A model generated the notes under the pieces. The model was not told the DNA's origin. It did not search any database and worked only from the letters and a program-made list of their open reading frames with translations. Made by a program: the position numbers and the translations under genes. A DNA stretch of 64,000 nucleotides from JAFGJQ01 sp964586145 (GTDB taxonomy: Bacteria; Planctomycetota; Phycisphaerae; UBA1845). The DNA lies in contig CAZPHH010000004.1 of NCBI GenBank assembly GCA_964586145.1, positions 42,184 to 106,183 of the forward strand, read 5' to 3'. The first letter of the stretch is position 1, and every line of letters begins with the position of its first letter. Positions 41,764 to 52,000 of this stretch are shown here, piece after piece.

Positions 41764-42864
41764 TCACCCCGGCACGTGCCGGGACACCCACGCCCCCAAC
41801 GGGCGAGTGAGCGTCAGCGGCAGCCTCGGCCAGATGCGGCGGGCCAGGCGAAAACGCGGATTCGTCGGGGTCAGGTCCGGGGCGGGTCGGCCCGGGGCCG
41901 CCAGACGCTGGTATTCCATGACGGTGGGCTCAAAGCCCTGGAACCGCTTGAAATCCACGCAACCGGTGTTGTCATGCCGCGATCGGCCGAAATCGAACAC
42001 GCAGCAGCCGAACTCCACCGCTCGCTCCATGGCCGTCAGGTAGATGAAGTTGTGCAGCCCCGGCACACTCCGTCGATCATCCGCGCCCACAAAGTACGGC
42101 AGGGCGGTGCCCCGATGCAGGAACGTCACGAGGCCGGCCACGGGGGCGCCTTCGTGATGGATCAGCGACACGAGGTGCCGCCCGGGCGTCCGCTCGATCA
42201 GCTCCTTGAAAAACCGGTACGGGTAGTTCAGCGATGCCAGCCGCCTCATGCTGCGGCAATATAGGTGCCACACCTCATGCAGGTGTGAGTCGTCGAACTC
42301 CGCGGTCAGCCGGTGCTTGTCGCGGGCATTTCGGGCGGCGGCCCGCGCCTTGCGCGGCAGCCAGCCGAGCACGTCGCCGGGTCTCTGCGGAAGCTCGCGC
42401 CGAAACGTGACGTAACGCGTATCCACGGGCAAGTCCGCATGAATGGCCGAAACGGTGCGCAAGTCCAGCCAGTCCGCTCCGAGGCGAGCCATCCACTCTC
42501 GGGCCGCATCCAGCAGCGTTTGTGCGGCCTCGGCGTCATCGACCAGCGGGCCTCCGTACACCGCGTAGGGGACGCTCACCAGCATCGTGCCGCCCAGCCG
42601 GCTGCGCACGCAACACAGCGGCAGAACACCGCAGCACCGCGCTCGGCGGCTGGCGCACAGGTAAAGCGTCTGGTGGCCGAACGTCGCCTGGACCGCCTCC
42701 ATCCAGGACGACATGTGGAAGAGAGTTCCGCCCGGATGAGCCTCCACGTACGCGTCCCAGTCTGCGTGGCCGTCCGGCTCGATGGCGCAGACCTTGCAGG
42801 CTCCGCGCGGCTCTTCCGCGGACCGGGCATGTACTGCCGGTTTGTCCACGACGGTGGGCACCAT
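41764..42864 (-). CDS. FemAB-like N-acyltransferase (XrtA/PEP-CTERM-associated)
   Basis: A 366-residue GNAT-fold protein with two acetyltransferase-like halves. Typical marks are DWDAYVEAHPGGTLFHMSSWMEAV, LPLCCVRSRLGGTMLVSVPYAVYGGPL, LPRKARAAARNARDKHRLTAEF, FKELIERTPGRHLVSLIHHEG and VFDFGRSRHDNTGCVDFKRFQG (each in parts). This is the FemAB protein associated with XrtA systems (TIGR03019-like). It is the first gene of an operon with the glycosyltransferase and perhaps the LpdD-like gene. The start at 42864 lacks a clear ribosome site. Confidence 0.85.
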   Translation of the reverse strand: MVPTVVDKPAVHARSAEEPRGACKVCAIEPDGHADWDAYVEAHPGGTLFHMSSWMEAVQATFGHQTLYLCASRRARCCGVLPLCCVRSRLGGTMLVSVPYAVYGGPLVDDAEAAQTLLDAAREWMARLGADWLDLRTVSAIHADLPVDTRYVTFRRELPQRPGDVLGWLPRKARAAARNARDKHRLTAEFDDSHLHEVWHLYCRSMRRLASLNYPYRFFKELIERTPGRHLVSLIHHEGAPVAGLVTFLHRGTALPYFVGADDRRSVPGLHNFIYLTAMERAVEFGCCVFDFGRSRHDNTGCVDFKRFQGFEPTVMEYQRLAAPGRPAPDLTPTNPRFRLARRIWPRLPLTLTRPLGAWVSRHVPG

Positions 42865-42980
42865 TCATGAGTTATCGGCAGTTCAGAAGGGCGATTTGCG
42901 ATGACACCGACATCCGCAGGAAGAAACAGAAGGGATCGCAACTTCCGTCAAGAGCGTAGGTTATGGGCGAGCGCCCGACG

Positions 42981-44411
42981 CTACGCGGCCGCCAGGAACA
43001 CGACAAACAGTAGGGCGAAAACCCCCAGCAGTGGATGCACGTCTCGCATACGCCCGCGGAGCACCTTCAGCACAACATACGAGATGATGCCCCAGGCAAT
43101 TCCGTGCGAGATGCTCAGCGCAAACTGCATCACCACGATGGTCAGAAAAGCCGGCAGGGCTTCCGTCCAGTCATCCCACGCGATGCGCCGGACCATCGGC
43201 AGCATGTAACACCCGATGATGATCAGCACCGGGGCCACCACGGGATGGCAGGGGACCAGCGCGTCGGCCGCGGCGGCCGGGTTCAGCGACGCGGCGGGTA
43301 CCAGCACCGTCCCGCCGACCATCTCCACCACCGGGTACAGAAAGAGCGACCCGAGCAGCAGAAGACCCGTCACCACGCTTGCCAGACCGGTCCGGGCGCC
43401 GGCGGAAATCCCCGCAACGGATTCCACGTAGCTGGTGATCGTGCTGGTGCCGGCCACAGTGCCCGCCATCGTGGCCAGTCCGTCGGAGATGAGCGCCTGC
43501 CGCGCTCGGGGGATTTGCCCGTCGCGCATCAGCCCCCCGCGCTCCGCCACTCCCACCAGCGTGCCCACGGTGTCAAACAAATCGAGAATCAGGAATATGA
43601 AGATGATGGTCAGCCAGCGCATCGGGCCGTTTTCCGTGAAAAGCTGGCCGAATCCGTGGAATACGCCAAAGAACGTGGCCTTCGCTCCCTCAACCGGGTT
43701 TTGCACCTGCGACTTCCACTCAACCAGGCGATAGCCCCAGGCATCTCCCCAGAGGTGCGATGCGGCCAGGCCGACGACCGCCGTGATGAGCACGCCGTAC
43801 AGAATGGCGCCCCGCACGCCGAAGGTCAGCAGCACACCGATGACCAACACGCCCAGCAGCGTCAGCAGCACGACGGGACTGTGGAGGCTCCCCAGTTGCA
43901 CGTAGACCGCGGGGTTGGCGACCACCACGCCCCCCATCTGAAGCCCCACGAACGCGATGAGCAGCCCGATCCCCACGGCAATCGCATGTTTGAGCGAGTC
44001 CGGAATGGCCCGGATGAGGGTCTGCTGCAGCCCCACGGCTGCCAGCAGCACGAACACCGCGCCCGCCACGAAGTTGGCGGCCAGTGCCTCCTGCCACGAC
44101 CACCCCATCCCGCCGATGGCCGCCGCTCCGCAGATGGTGATGGCGAAGAAGACGTTGTGACCCATGGCCGGGGCCAGCGCGACGGGCAGATTGGCCCAGA
44201 TGCCCATGAGAAAGCACGCCAGCGCGCTGCACAGGCAGGTGGCCACAAACACGCCGCCGGCGTTCATGGGCTCCACCATGTTCGAATCGCTCAGGATCAC
44301 CGGCTGCACAAACAGGATGTACGACAGGGCCAGAAACGTCACGACGCCGCCGAGGCTTTCGCGTCGGATGGTCGTCCCGTGCTCTCTCAGACCGAAAACA
44401 CGCTCGAACAT
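42981..44411 (-). CDS. Nucleobase:cation symporter-2 permease (AzgA/PbuG purine type)
   Basis: A 476-residue membrane protein with about 12-14 segments. Marks include the N-terminal FGLREHGTTIRRESLGGVVTFLALSYILFVQP (in parts), APAMGHNVFFA (normally GMGLNAYFA; here GH-NVFF), FDTVGTLVGVA and GTVAGTSTITSYVESVAGI. The AzgA-type permeases take up adenine, guanine or hypoxanthine with protons. The ATG at 44411 follows GGGAG. No purine riboswitch is visible in the short leader. Confidence 0.9.
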   Translation of the reverse strand: MFERVFGLREHGTTIRRESLGGVVTFLALSYILFVQPVILSDSNMVEPMNAGGVFVATCLCSALACFLMGIWANLPVALAPAMGHNVFFAITICGAAAIGGMGWSWQEALAANFVAGAVFVLLAAVGLQQTLIRAIPDSLKHAIAVGIGLLIAFVGLQMGGVVVANPAVYVQLGSLHSPVVLLTLLGVLVIGVLLTFGVRGAILYGVLITAVVGLAASHLWGDAWGYRLVEWKSQVQNPVEGAKATFFGVFHGFGQLFTENGPMRWLTIIFIFLILDLFDTVGTLVGVAERGGLMRDGQIPRARQALISDGLATMAGTVAGTSTITSYVESVAGISAGARTGLASVVTGLLLLGSLFLYPVVEMVGGTVLVPAASLNPAAAADALVPCHPVVAPVLIIIGCYMLPMVRRIAWDDWTEALPAFLTIVVMQFALSISHGIAWGIISYVVLKVLRGRMRDVHPLLGVFALLFVVFLAAA

Positions 44412-44490
44412 GATTCGCACTCCCGGCTACGAACCGGTCAACCCGGAGGAATGGCGGTGCCGCACCTGTTAACAACATGCTGCCAGTCAG

Positions 44491-44519
44491 TGGACGCGGG
44501 CCACGGGCCGGAGTATACA
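44491..44519 (+). promoter_or_regulatory. Likely promoter for the esterase lipoprotein
   Basis: TGGACG (44491-44496), 17 bp, TATACA (44514-44519). Transcription would begin near 44526, about 58 nt before the ATG. Each box matches 4 of 6 to sigma70 consensus. Confidence 0.4.
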
Positions 44520-44583
44520 AGGCGAGCGTGGATCGAGGTAGGGCGGGCGTGCTTCTGACGCCGACTGTGCAAGGAGAGTAACG

Positions 44584-45333
44584 ATGGTGGCCCGGCTGTG
44601 CCTTCTGGCGGCGGTGGTTGGAGTGGGGATATGCGGCTGTCACGGCGCGAAGCCGCCGGCGGAGGATCAAGTGATGCCTCGCGTTGTGGAGACCGGGTTC
44701 ATCCACAAGTCGATCCCCATCGACGGCAGGAGTTACCCATACGTCGTGTATGTCCCGCAGGACTACTCTGCGCAGTCCACGTGGCCCGTGTTTCTCTTCC
44801 TGCACGGTAAGGGAGAGCGGGGGTCGGACGGCCTGGCCCAGACCCGCGTGGGCATCGGGCCCGCCATTCGCGAGCATCCGGAGCGGTTTCCGTGCATCGT
44901 CGTGATGCCACAGTGTGATCCGGAATACATGTGGGACGGGCCGATGGAGACCCTGGCCCTGGCCGCCCTGGATCGCACGCTCGCCGAGTATGCGGCCGAC
45001 GACGCGCACGTCGTGCTTACGGGGCTCTCGATGGGAGGACGCGGGACCTGGACCATCGGCGCGCGGCACGCGGATCGGTTCTGCGCCCTTGTGCCGATCT
45101 GCGGCTGGGGGGAACCGGAGACTGCCGACGCCCTTGCCCACATGCCGATTTGGGCGTGGCACGGCGACGCTGATCCCGTCGTACCCGTCGACAACACCCG
45201 CAAGATGGCCGACGCCGTCCGCGCCGCCGGCGGTACCGTACGCTATACCGAACTTCCGGGCGTGACGCACAATTCCTGGGACGCGGCCTACGGCAGCCCG
45301 GAGCTGATCGCCTGGATGCTGGGTGAACAATAG
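44584..45333 (+). CDS. Alpha/beta-hydrolase lipoprotein (esterase/PHB-depolymerase-like)
   Basis: A 249-residue lipoprotein: signal with lipobox GICGC (about 15-19), then an alpha/beta-hydrolase core. The oxyanion HGKGE, nucleophile elbow GLSMGGRGTW (Ser about 151), acid HGDADPVVPV (Asp about 201) and base GVTHNSWD (His about 237) are all present. It resembles dienelactone hydrolase-like and PHB depolymerase-like esterases attached to the envelope. A strong AAGGAGAG lies upstream of the ATG. It is divergent from the purine permease and convergent with the DASS transporter. Confidence 0.88.
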   Translation: MVARLCLLAAVVGVGICGCHGAKPPAEDQVMPRVVETGFIHKSIPIDGRSYPYVVYVPQDYSAQSTWPVFLFLHGKGERGSDGLAQTRVGIGPAIREHPERFPCIVVMPQCDPEYMWDGPMETLALAALDRTLAEYAADDAHVVLTGLSMGGRGTWTIGARHADRFCALVPICGWGEPETADALAHMPIWAWHGDADPVVPVDNTRKMADAVRAAGGTVRYTELPGVTHNSWDAAYGSPELIAWMLGEQ

Positions 45334-45412
45334 CCGGTTTCGAGTGCCCTGCAGGACCAGGATTGTCAGCTCGGTCCCTGTGGAATCCCACGGCGTGCGC
45401 CGCAGCGCGTCC

Positions 45413-46981
45413 TCACGCGGCGTTGCCCGTGGCTTGCAGAACATGCACGGCCACGCCGTACATCACCGCCATGATCAGGCCGATGCCCAGCAGGTTCAGC
45501 CACAGGCCGGCCTTGCACATCTGCGGAATGGTGATCTCCCCCGAACTGAACACGAGCGCGTTCGGAGGCGTGGCCACCGGCATCATGAACGCGCAACTGG
45601 CGGCAATCGCCGCGGGGACGGTCAGGAGAATCGGGTTGACGTGTAACCCGACGGCCACGGCCCCCAGAATGGGCAGAAAGGCCGCAATGGTGGCGGTGTT
45701 GCTGGTCAGCTCCGTCAGAAACACGATGAGCGTGATCACAAACACCATCAGGACGGGCAGCGGCAGGTACGCCAGCGCCCCCACGCGGTGCCCGAGGAAC
45801 TCGGCCACGCCCGTGGCCGTAATCGCCGACGCCAGGCTCAGCCCGCCGCCGAACAGGATGAGGATCCCCCAGGGCAGCGCGGCGGCCTGACGCCAACTCA
45901 GGGCGAAGATCCCATGCTTCCAGTCCACCGGCAGAACGAACAGAAGGAGGGCGCCGGTCATGGCGATGCCGGTGTCCGTCAGACCGGCCAGCGGTGTGGC
46001 CCCAGCCACCTTCAGCGGCACCAGCAGGTACGGCCGCGTGATCCAGGCGAGGGCCGTCAGCGCGAATACCACGGCAACGATCTTCTCCCCGCGGGACATC
46101 GGCCCCATGGCTCTGAACTCGCGAAGGATGAGGTCGCGCCCGCCGGGGATGCCGGGCAGTCGAATCGGGTACACCACGCGGGTCAGCAGCAGCCAGGTCA
46201 GCGGAAGGAACACCGCGACCAGCGGGATGCCCACGCCCATCCAACGGGCGAAGGAGATCTTGATTCCGTACTCGCCGGAGACAAAGGCCGCCAGAAGCAG
46301 GTTCGGCGGCGTGCCGATAAGGGTGCCGATCCCGCCGATGGACGCCGCATACGCGATGCCCAGCAACAGGCAAAGTGCAAAGTGAAACGGCGCGCCGGGC
46401 GTGGGCTGCCAGCCGCCTCGAATCTCCGCAAGGTGGCGGCGGACCAGTTCGATGACGCTGAGCGCGATGGGCAGCATCATGACCATCGTGGCCGTGTTGG
46501 AAACCCACATGCTCAAAAACGCGCTGGCTGCCATAAAGCCGGCCACCAGCCGGTGGGGCCGCGTGCCGACCAGCAGAATCGTCCCCAGCGCGATCCGCCG
46601 GTGGAGGTTCCATCGCTGCATGGCCAGGGCGATCATGAACCCGCCCATAAACAGGAAGATCAACTCGTGGGCGTACGGCGCCGCCGTTTCACGAATGGTC
46701 ACCGTGTTCAGCGTCAGCAGAGGAAACAACGCCAGCGGCAGCAGGGCAGTGATCGGGATGGGCAGCGCCTCGGTCACCCACAGGACGGCCATCAGCACGC
46801 CGACCGCCGCCACCGCCCGGCCCGGTTGCCCCAGCCCCCGCGCGGGGTCGCCGGAAACGTCCGCCGGGATGGCCAGATACACGGCCACCGCCAGGACCGG
46901 TGCAAGGAGCAACCCCGCCTTGCCAAGCCGCGAAATGCCTCGCTCCTCATTGCCGTTCGTGACCGGCCGCATGTCGGACAT
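45413..46981 (-). CDS. DASS-family (SLC13) sodium/dicarboxylate symporter
   Basis: A 522-residue membrane transporter with about 11-13 segments in two inverted halves. Both SNT motifs are present: MWVSNTATMVMMLPIA and LTSNTATIAAFLPI, as expected for the sodium and substrate sites. Other marks: WVTEALPIPITALLPLALFP (in parts), GTPPNLLLAAF and PVATPPNALVF. Uptake of succinate, malate or a similar anion is likely. Two nearby in-frame starts (46981 and 46972) exist. Confidence 0.93.
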   Translation of the reverse strand: MSDMRPVTNGNEERGISRLGKAGLLLAPVLAVAVYLAIPADVSGDPARGLGQPGRAVAAVGVLMAVLWVTEALPIPITALLPLALFPLLTLNTVTIRETAAPYAHELIFLFMGGFMIALAMQRWNLHRRIALGTILLVGTRPHRLVAGFMAASAFLSMWVSNTATMVMMLPIALSVIELVRRHLAEIRGGWQPTPGAPFHFALCLLLGIAYAASIGGIGTLIGTPPNLLLAAFVSGEYGIKISFARWMGVGIPLVAVFLPLTWLLLTRVVYPIRLPGIPGGRDLILREFRAMGPMSRGEKIVAVVFALTALAWITRPYLLVPLKVAGATPLAGLTDTGIAMTGALLLFVLPVDWKHGIFALSWRQAAALPWGILILFGGGLSLASAITATGVAEFLGHRVGALAYLPLPVLMVFVITLIVFLTELTSNTATIAAFLPILGAVAVGLHVNPILLTVPAAIAASCAFMMPVATPPNALVFSSGEITIPQMCKAGLWLNLLGIGLIMAVMYGVAVHVLQATGNAA

Positions 46982-47059
46982 CCTCTTCGTGCGGCGGACG
47001 TCGGCAAGGCCGGGAGCGAGGCTTGTTGTCCGTCACCGAATTGCCGGCTCCCGGCGCGC

Positions 47060-48625
47060 TCACTCCACGCGCAGCACCCGCCGTGCGGTGTACGTCTGCC
47101 CGAACATGTCCGTCGTTCGGACCTCAATGACGTGCGTGCCGGCGACCAGGCCGGCAGGCAGCTTCGTCATCCACAGGTGCCGGCACTTGGAGGCGGCGGG
47201 CAGCGGTCGGCCGTTCGGCGGATTCTTGCTCTTCTCCGAGGCTTTGACGGCGGCATAATAGGGGTCCACTCGTTCCACACGCTCCAGGGTCGTCCAGGGC
47301 CGTGCGCCCACGCGGGCCTCGACCTTGGATCGCTCCGATCCGGCGTACACGTTGACAAGGACCTCCGTCTCCGCGGCGTCGGCCTGCTTCACCACGCTGG
47401 GCGCCCAGATGGACATCTGATCGTCCGCCGGACGGCGGGCGGCCTTGTACCGGATGCGGTAGTCGGTGCCGCTGAAGGTGATGATGGAGTACCCGTTGGG
47501 AGCGCCGTCGGACATCGTCGCATGCGGCAGGCCGAACTCGTCCGGCGCGCCCAGCCACCACGAGCCGCACGCCGTAACGTGAACCAGGTGGTGGTGCGGA
47601 CGCGGTCCCCGCCAACCCTCTTGCGCGCCAAGGAACATGTGCATCTGCGTGTGCCGGTGGGCGGACAGAGAGAAGGTGTGCGGGCGGTCCTTGAGCAAAT
47701 CGAACAGCCGAACGCGGTCGCGCGTTTCCGTGATTGGGATGTGCATCATCAGCACGACGAGTTGGTCGCGCGGGACCCGCTTCAGATCGTTTGCCACAAA
47801 CGTCAGGTGCCGGCCGAGCTCCGAATGGTACTTCCGCTCGGCGTCCTGACCGTTGTAATGCACGTTGTCCAGCACGATGAAGTGGACCGGGCCCCAGTTG
47901 AAGCTGTACGTCGCCGGCCCGAATACGCGCTTCCACGTTTCGCCGGCCAGCTCGTCGTTGGGAACGTCGTAGTTCTCGTCGTGGTTGCCCATCACGTTGT
48001 ACCACGGCACGCCCACCGCGGACATGACGGCCGTATACGGCTCAAACAGATTCAGACGATCGCTCACCACGTCGCCCAGCGTCACGCCGAAGGCGGCGGA
48101 CGTGCCGATCACCTCGGCCAGCACGTCGTGGGCCAGATGGTTTATGTGCTCCTCGTTGGACGGCTGTGTATCGCCGAAGACGACGACGTCGAAAACGTCC
48201 GGCTCCAGTTGCGGACGGAGCGCGAAGTCCACAGACTTCGGCAGCGGCCCGGTCGGCGCGACGCCCGCGTACTTCAGGCCCTCCGGAGAGCCTTTCGGCT
48301 TGTGAACATAGTGGAAGCGCGGCAGGTTCCGGTCGCTCATGGGCGTCATGTAGTTCCGGGGCTTGATCACAAACAGAACGTCGTCATCGCCCACCGGGAG
48401 GGCATACCGACCCTTCTCATCCGTGACGACCACGTTCCGGCCGTTCGACACGCCGACGTTGGGCAGCCCGGGCTCGCCCGCGTCACACACACCGTTGCCG
48501 TTCTCGTCGAGGCAGACCGTGCCCTGCGCCGTCAGGTCCGCGCCCGCAGGGACGGCCGGCCCAAGGGCCACGGCAGAGAGAATCGCGCAATACAGTATCC
48601 GTCGGGCAGTGGGCGTTCTCATCAC
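47060..48625 (-). CDS. Secreted calcineurin-like phosphoesterase with accessory Ig-like domains
   Basis: A 521-residue exported protein (signal MRTPTARRILYCAILSAVALGPAVPAGA). An N-terminal SdrB/CarbD-like beta domain (about 33-125) with GTVCLDENGNGVCDAGEPGLPNVGVSNG (in parts) is followed by the metallophosphatase core: FGDTQ (about 147-151), GDVVSDR, MGNHDENYD, MHIPITE and LSAHRHTQM. The C-terminal 100 residues form a beta-sandwich tail. Both metal centres are complete. The start is at 48625 or 48622, with GGAAGG a few nt upstream. Phosphatase or phosphodiesterase acting outside the cytoplasm. Confidence 0.9.
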   Translation of the reverse strand: MMRTPTARRILYCAILSAVALGPAVPAGADLTAQGTVCLDENGNGVCDAGEPGLPNVGVSNGRNVVVTDEKGRYALPVGDDDVLFVIKPRNYMTPMSDRNLPRFHYVHKPKGSPEGLKYAGVAPTGPLPKSVDFALRPQLEPDVFDVVVFGDTQPSNEEHINHLAHDVLAEVIGTSAAFGVTLGDVVSDRLNLFEPYTAVMSAVGVPWYNVMGNHDENYDVPNDELAGETWKRVFGPATYSFNWGPVHFIVLDNVHYNGQDAERKYHSELGRHLTFVANDLKRVPRDQLVVLMMHIPITETRDRVRLFDLLKDRPHTFSLSAHRHTQMHMFLGAQEGWRGPRPHHHLVHVTACGSWWLGAPDEFGLPHATMSDGAPNGYSIITFSGTDYRIRYKAARRPADDQMSIWAPSVVKQADAAETEVLVNVYAGSERSKVEARVGARPWTTLERVERVDPYYAAVKASEKSKNPPNGRPLPAASKCRHLWMTKLPAGLVAGTHVIEVRTTDMFGQTYTARRVLRVE

Positions 48626-49033
48626 GCTGCATCATCCTTCCGCGTTGCGAGCAAACGATACCTGTTAGATCCGCCTGACCGTTCGGGCGGATGAGTCTAC
48701 CGCGTACCTTAGCGGATGGACGCTCGATGACAACGCCGGACCGATAACGGAGCCCTGGACGGCCTTGGCCGCCCGCACCCGAAGCGGCCCCCATTCGCGG
48801 CAACCGCCTCATCGACGGGAAATTGCGGTTGCCCCGGACCCCGCAGTCCGGCTATCCTAAGTGGGGCCCGTGCAAGACGGCACGGCAGCCTTGACACCTG
48901 GGCGCTGGGATGGGAGTCCGCGTTGACAACCCGAACCGCTTCGAGAAAGCGCAGGACGCAGAGTCCGTCGTTAAACCCAGCGAGACGGCCGTTAAATCGC
49001 GCGCCCGCCTCTTTTGCTCCCCCGGAGGATATC
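48626..49033. other. Gap between the phosphoesterase and the giant lipoprotein
   Basis: A 408-bp divergent gap with no gene I can support. It contains inverted repeats ATCCGCC...GGCGGAT (48669-48692) and a perfect 9-bp GGCAACCGC...GCGGTTGCC (48799-48833, 17-nt loop), plus two TTGACA hexamers (about 48892 and 48923), neither followed by a good -10 box. Control sites for the two divergent genes are likely here. Confidence 0.5.
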
Positions 49034-52000
49034 GTGACACAAATTTATTGGAAAAAAGGACTTATACTCCTCGTCGCCGTCTTCTTTGCGGGTTGCGGGA
49101 GGGCTCGGGAGGATAGGCTTGCCCTCAGTGGGCAGGAACTCGGGTCCGCCGACGCTTCCCACGTCGAGGTCCGGGCCAACACGTATACCGAGAACCGCCA
49201 GACGGACCCATCCGTCGCAATCGACGCCCATGGCCGGCTTCTTGTCGCCTGGGGCAGTCGGCGGCAGGAGCACGGCACCTACGGCGTGTTCGCTCAGATG
49301 TTTGACCCCCTGGGGCGACGGATCGGATCGGAACTGCATGTCAACACAACGGTTATGAGCATGCAGCTCGATCCGGCGGTGGCGTTCGGCCCGGCAGGAA
49401 ATGCCTGGATCGTCTGGCAGTCGGACCAGCAGGACGGCGACCAGGGGGGGATCGTGGCCCGGCGATTCACGCTGGACGAGGCAGGGCACCTCACCCCCGA
49501 TAGTGACGAAATCCTGGTCAACCAGACGCGCGCCGGTCACCAGACCAAGCCATCGCTGGCCGTCAACGGTCACGGCCGGGTATTGGTGACCTGGGTCTGC
49601 GGGCACGGCGATTGGCCGATTCTGCGGGCCCGGTTGCTCAATATGGATGGCGCCTTCGCGGGCCCCGAGTTCCGGCTCGGCCAATCGGACGCCGGACGGG
49701 AGTCCCAGTACGCGGTAGCGGGCGTGCGGGACGGGCGGTTTGTTGTGACCTGGGCTCGAACGGACTCGGAGGGGCGGCCCGAGGCAATCTACGCCCGGAT
49801 ACTCGGTCCCGATGGAGAGCCGACCGCCGACGAATGGCAGGTCAGCGGAGCCGAGGCGGGCATTCATATCGAGCCCTCCGTGGACGTGAGCGACGACGGC
49901 CGGTTTGTGGTGGCCTGGTTGATCTGGAACGGTCTGGCCCATTCGGTGTCCTACCGCGTGTATGACTCCGCAGGCCGAGCGATTACCGAGCCGCTTGTGG
50001 CGGTCCAAGGTTCCCAATGGTGCAGCGGGGCGGCCGTGGCGGTGGCGCCGGACGGCGATTTCGTGGTTGCGTGGAATGAGGACAGTGCGGAGCAGGAAGC
50101 GGAACTGGCGAGTCTGCAAAGCGTGTCGCGTCGCGCCACGCCGGCCGAGATCATCGCGCAACGGTTCTCGTCGGCCGGCAACCCCATCGGTCGCCCGTTT
50201 CGGGTGAACCGGCACAACGAGGGCCGACAGGCCCTCTCGATTGCCGCGTCCGGACGGCAGGCCGCGTGGTCCACGCGCGGGCAGTTGGCGTTCGTCTGGT
50301 CCGGCGACACCGGACAGGATGACGACCGCGGGGTGGCACTGTCGCTGTTCGTGCCGAAGGATCTCGCAGCGCCGGAGCCGATCGTCGTGGCCCAGGCGCC
50401 GGCCGCACGGGACGTGTCTCTGGAGGATGTGTACCCGCAGGTCCCACCGGTGTTTGATCCCGACTTCGTGCCGGAGCCGCCGGAAGTCACCTTCCCTCTG
50501 CGGGATGGCGATTTCGGATTCCTGGGCATGCAGGCGACGGGCTGGACGCCGCCGGACCCGGAAATCGCGGTCGGACCGAACCACGTGGTGCTGGTGGTCA
50601 ACGGGGAGATTCGGTTCCGGACCCATGCCGGGACGAGCACGTTTGCGCAGGCCATCGCGGGGTCGTCAGGATTCTGGGGTTCGGTCGGCGCGACGAGTTT
50701 CGTCTTTGACCCGGTTGCTCTGTACGACGTTCATTCGGAACGGTTCATCGTGGTGGCGGCGGAACTGTGGAATGAGTACGCCAGCAGCGCCATCAACCTG
50801 GCCGTCTCGGACGACTCGGACCCGAACGGGACCTGGTACAAGTACCGACTCGACGTCAGCAGCTACGGGGGTTTCCTCGACTTCCCGAATCTCGGCGTGG
50901 ACGCAAACGCGATCTACGTGGCGGCAGACTTCTTTGGGGCTTCGGCCAACCCGACCCGGGCCAACTACATCTTCGTGATTCCCAAGGCGCCGACCCTGAC
51001 CGGAGCGCCCGCGTCCATCAGCGGAGTCCGGACGGCCACGTCCCCGCGATCACTGGGCAACTGCAAGAATTACGATGCGGCGGCCCCCGCCCAGTACTTC
51101 CCGGGCATTGCGAGTTCCAGCTCCATCCGGCTGCACGCCGTCACCAACCCGCTGGGCACCCCGTCGCTGTCGACGTACAGCCTGACCGTGCCGAGCTTCA
51201 CCTACCCGCCGAAGGCCACGCAGATGGGCACATCCAACCTGGCGGACACCGTGGACTGGCGGATCAAGAACTCGGTCTATCGCAACGGCTCGCTTTGGAT
51301 CTGCCACACGATCGGTCAGAACAGCACCGCGCGCGTCCGATGGTACCAGGTGCTGATGCGCGGCTGGCCGACCAGCGGACTGTTGCCGCAACTGGCGCAG
51401 TCCGGGACGCTGAACTACGGCGTGGGCGAGCACACCTGGTTCCCGGACATCCACGTGGATGACTACGGGAACGCCGTGCTGGTTTTTAACCGCTCCTCGT
51501 CGACGCAGTACATCTCCATCCAGCGGGCCATCCGGCGATCCTCGGACCCCGCCGGCACCTTCCAGGCCCCGGTGACCCTGCAGGTGAGCACGTCTCCGGA
51601 GGAGGGCGATCGGTGGGGCGATTACTCCGGCGTGGACGAGCAGCCCAACCAGCCCGGCGTGTTCTGGACGCACGCCGAGTACCGCACGTCAAACTGGCGC
51701 ACGTGGGTCGGCAAAGTCATCATAGACGACTGCAATGGGAATGGCGTTGCCGATGAGGTCGACATTGCCAGTGGCACCAGCCAGGACTGCAACGGGAACG
51801 CCGTGCCCGACGAGTGCGACATCAGCGACGGCACCAGTGCGGACTGCAACGGCAACGGCGTGCCGGACGAGTGCGACGTGGCCGGCGGTCTCAGCCCGGA
51901 CGCAAACGGCAACGGCGTGCCCGACGAATGCGAGGCCGACGTGCTCTACGTGGATGCCGGTGCCTCGGGCGCGGGCACCGGCCTGACCTGGAACGATGCG

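Noticed and set aside
44412..44471. GCACCTGTTA shared by the der leader palindrome and the purine permease leader.
   Set aside because: A 10-mer match without the second half of the palindrome is likely chance.
45788..48694. A plus-strand open frame of almost 1,000 codons opposite the DASS transporter and the phosphoesterase.
   Set aside because: Both minus-strand genes have clear family motifs; the mirror frame shows only Arg/His/Gln-rich sequence.
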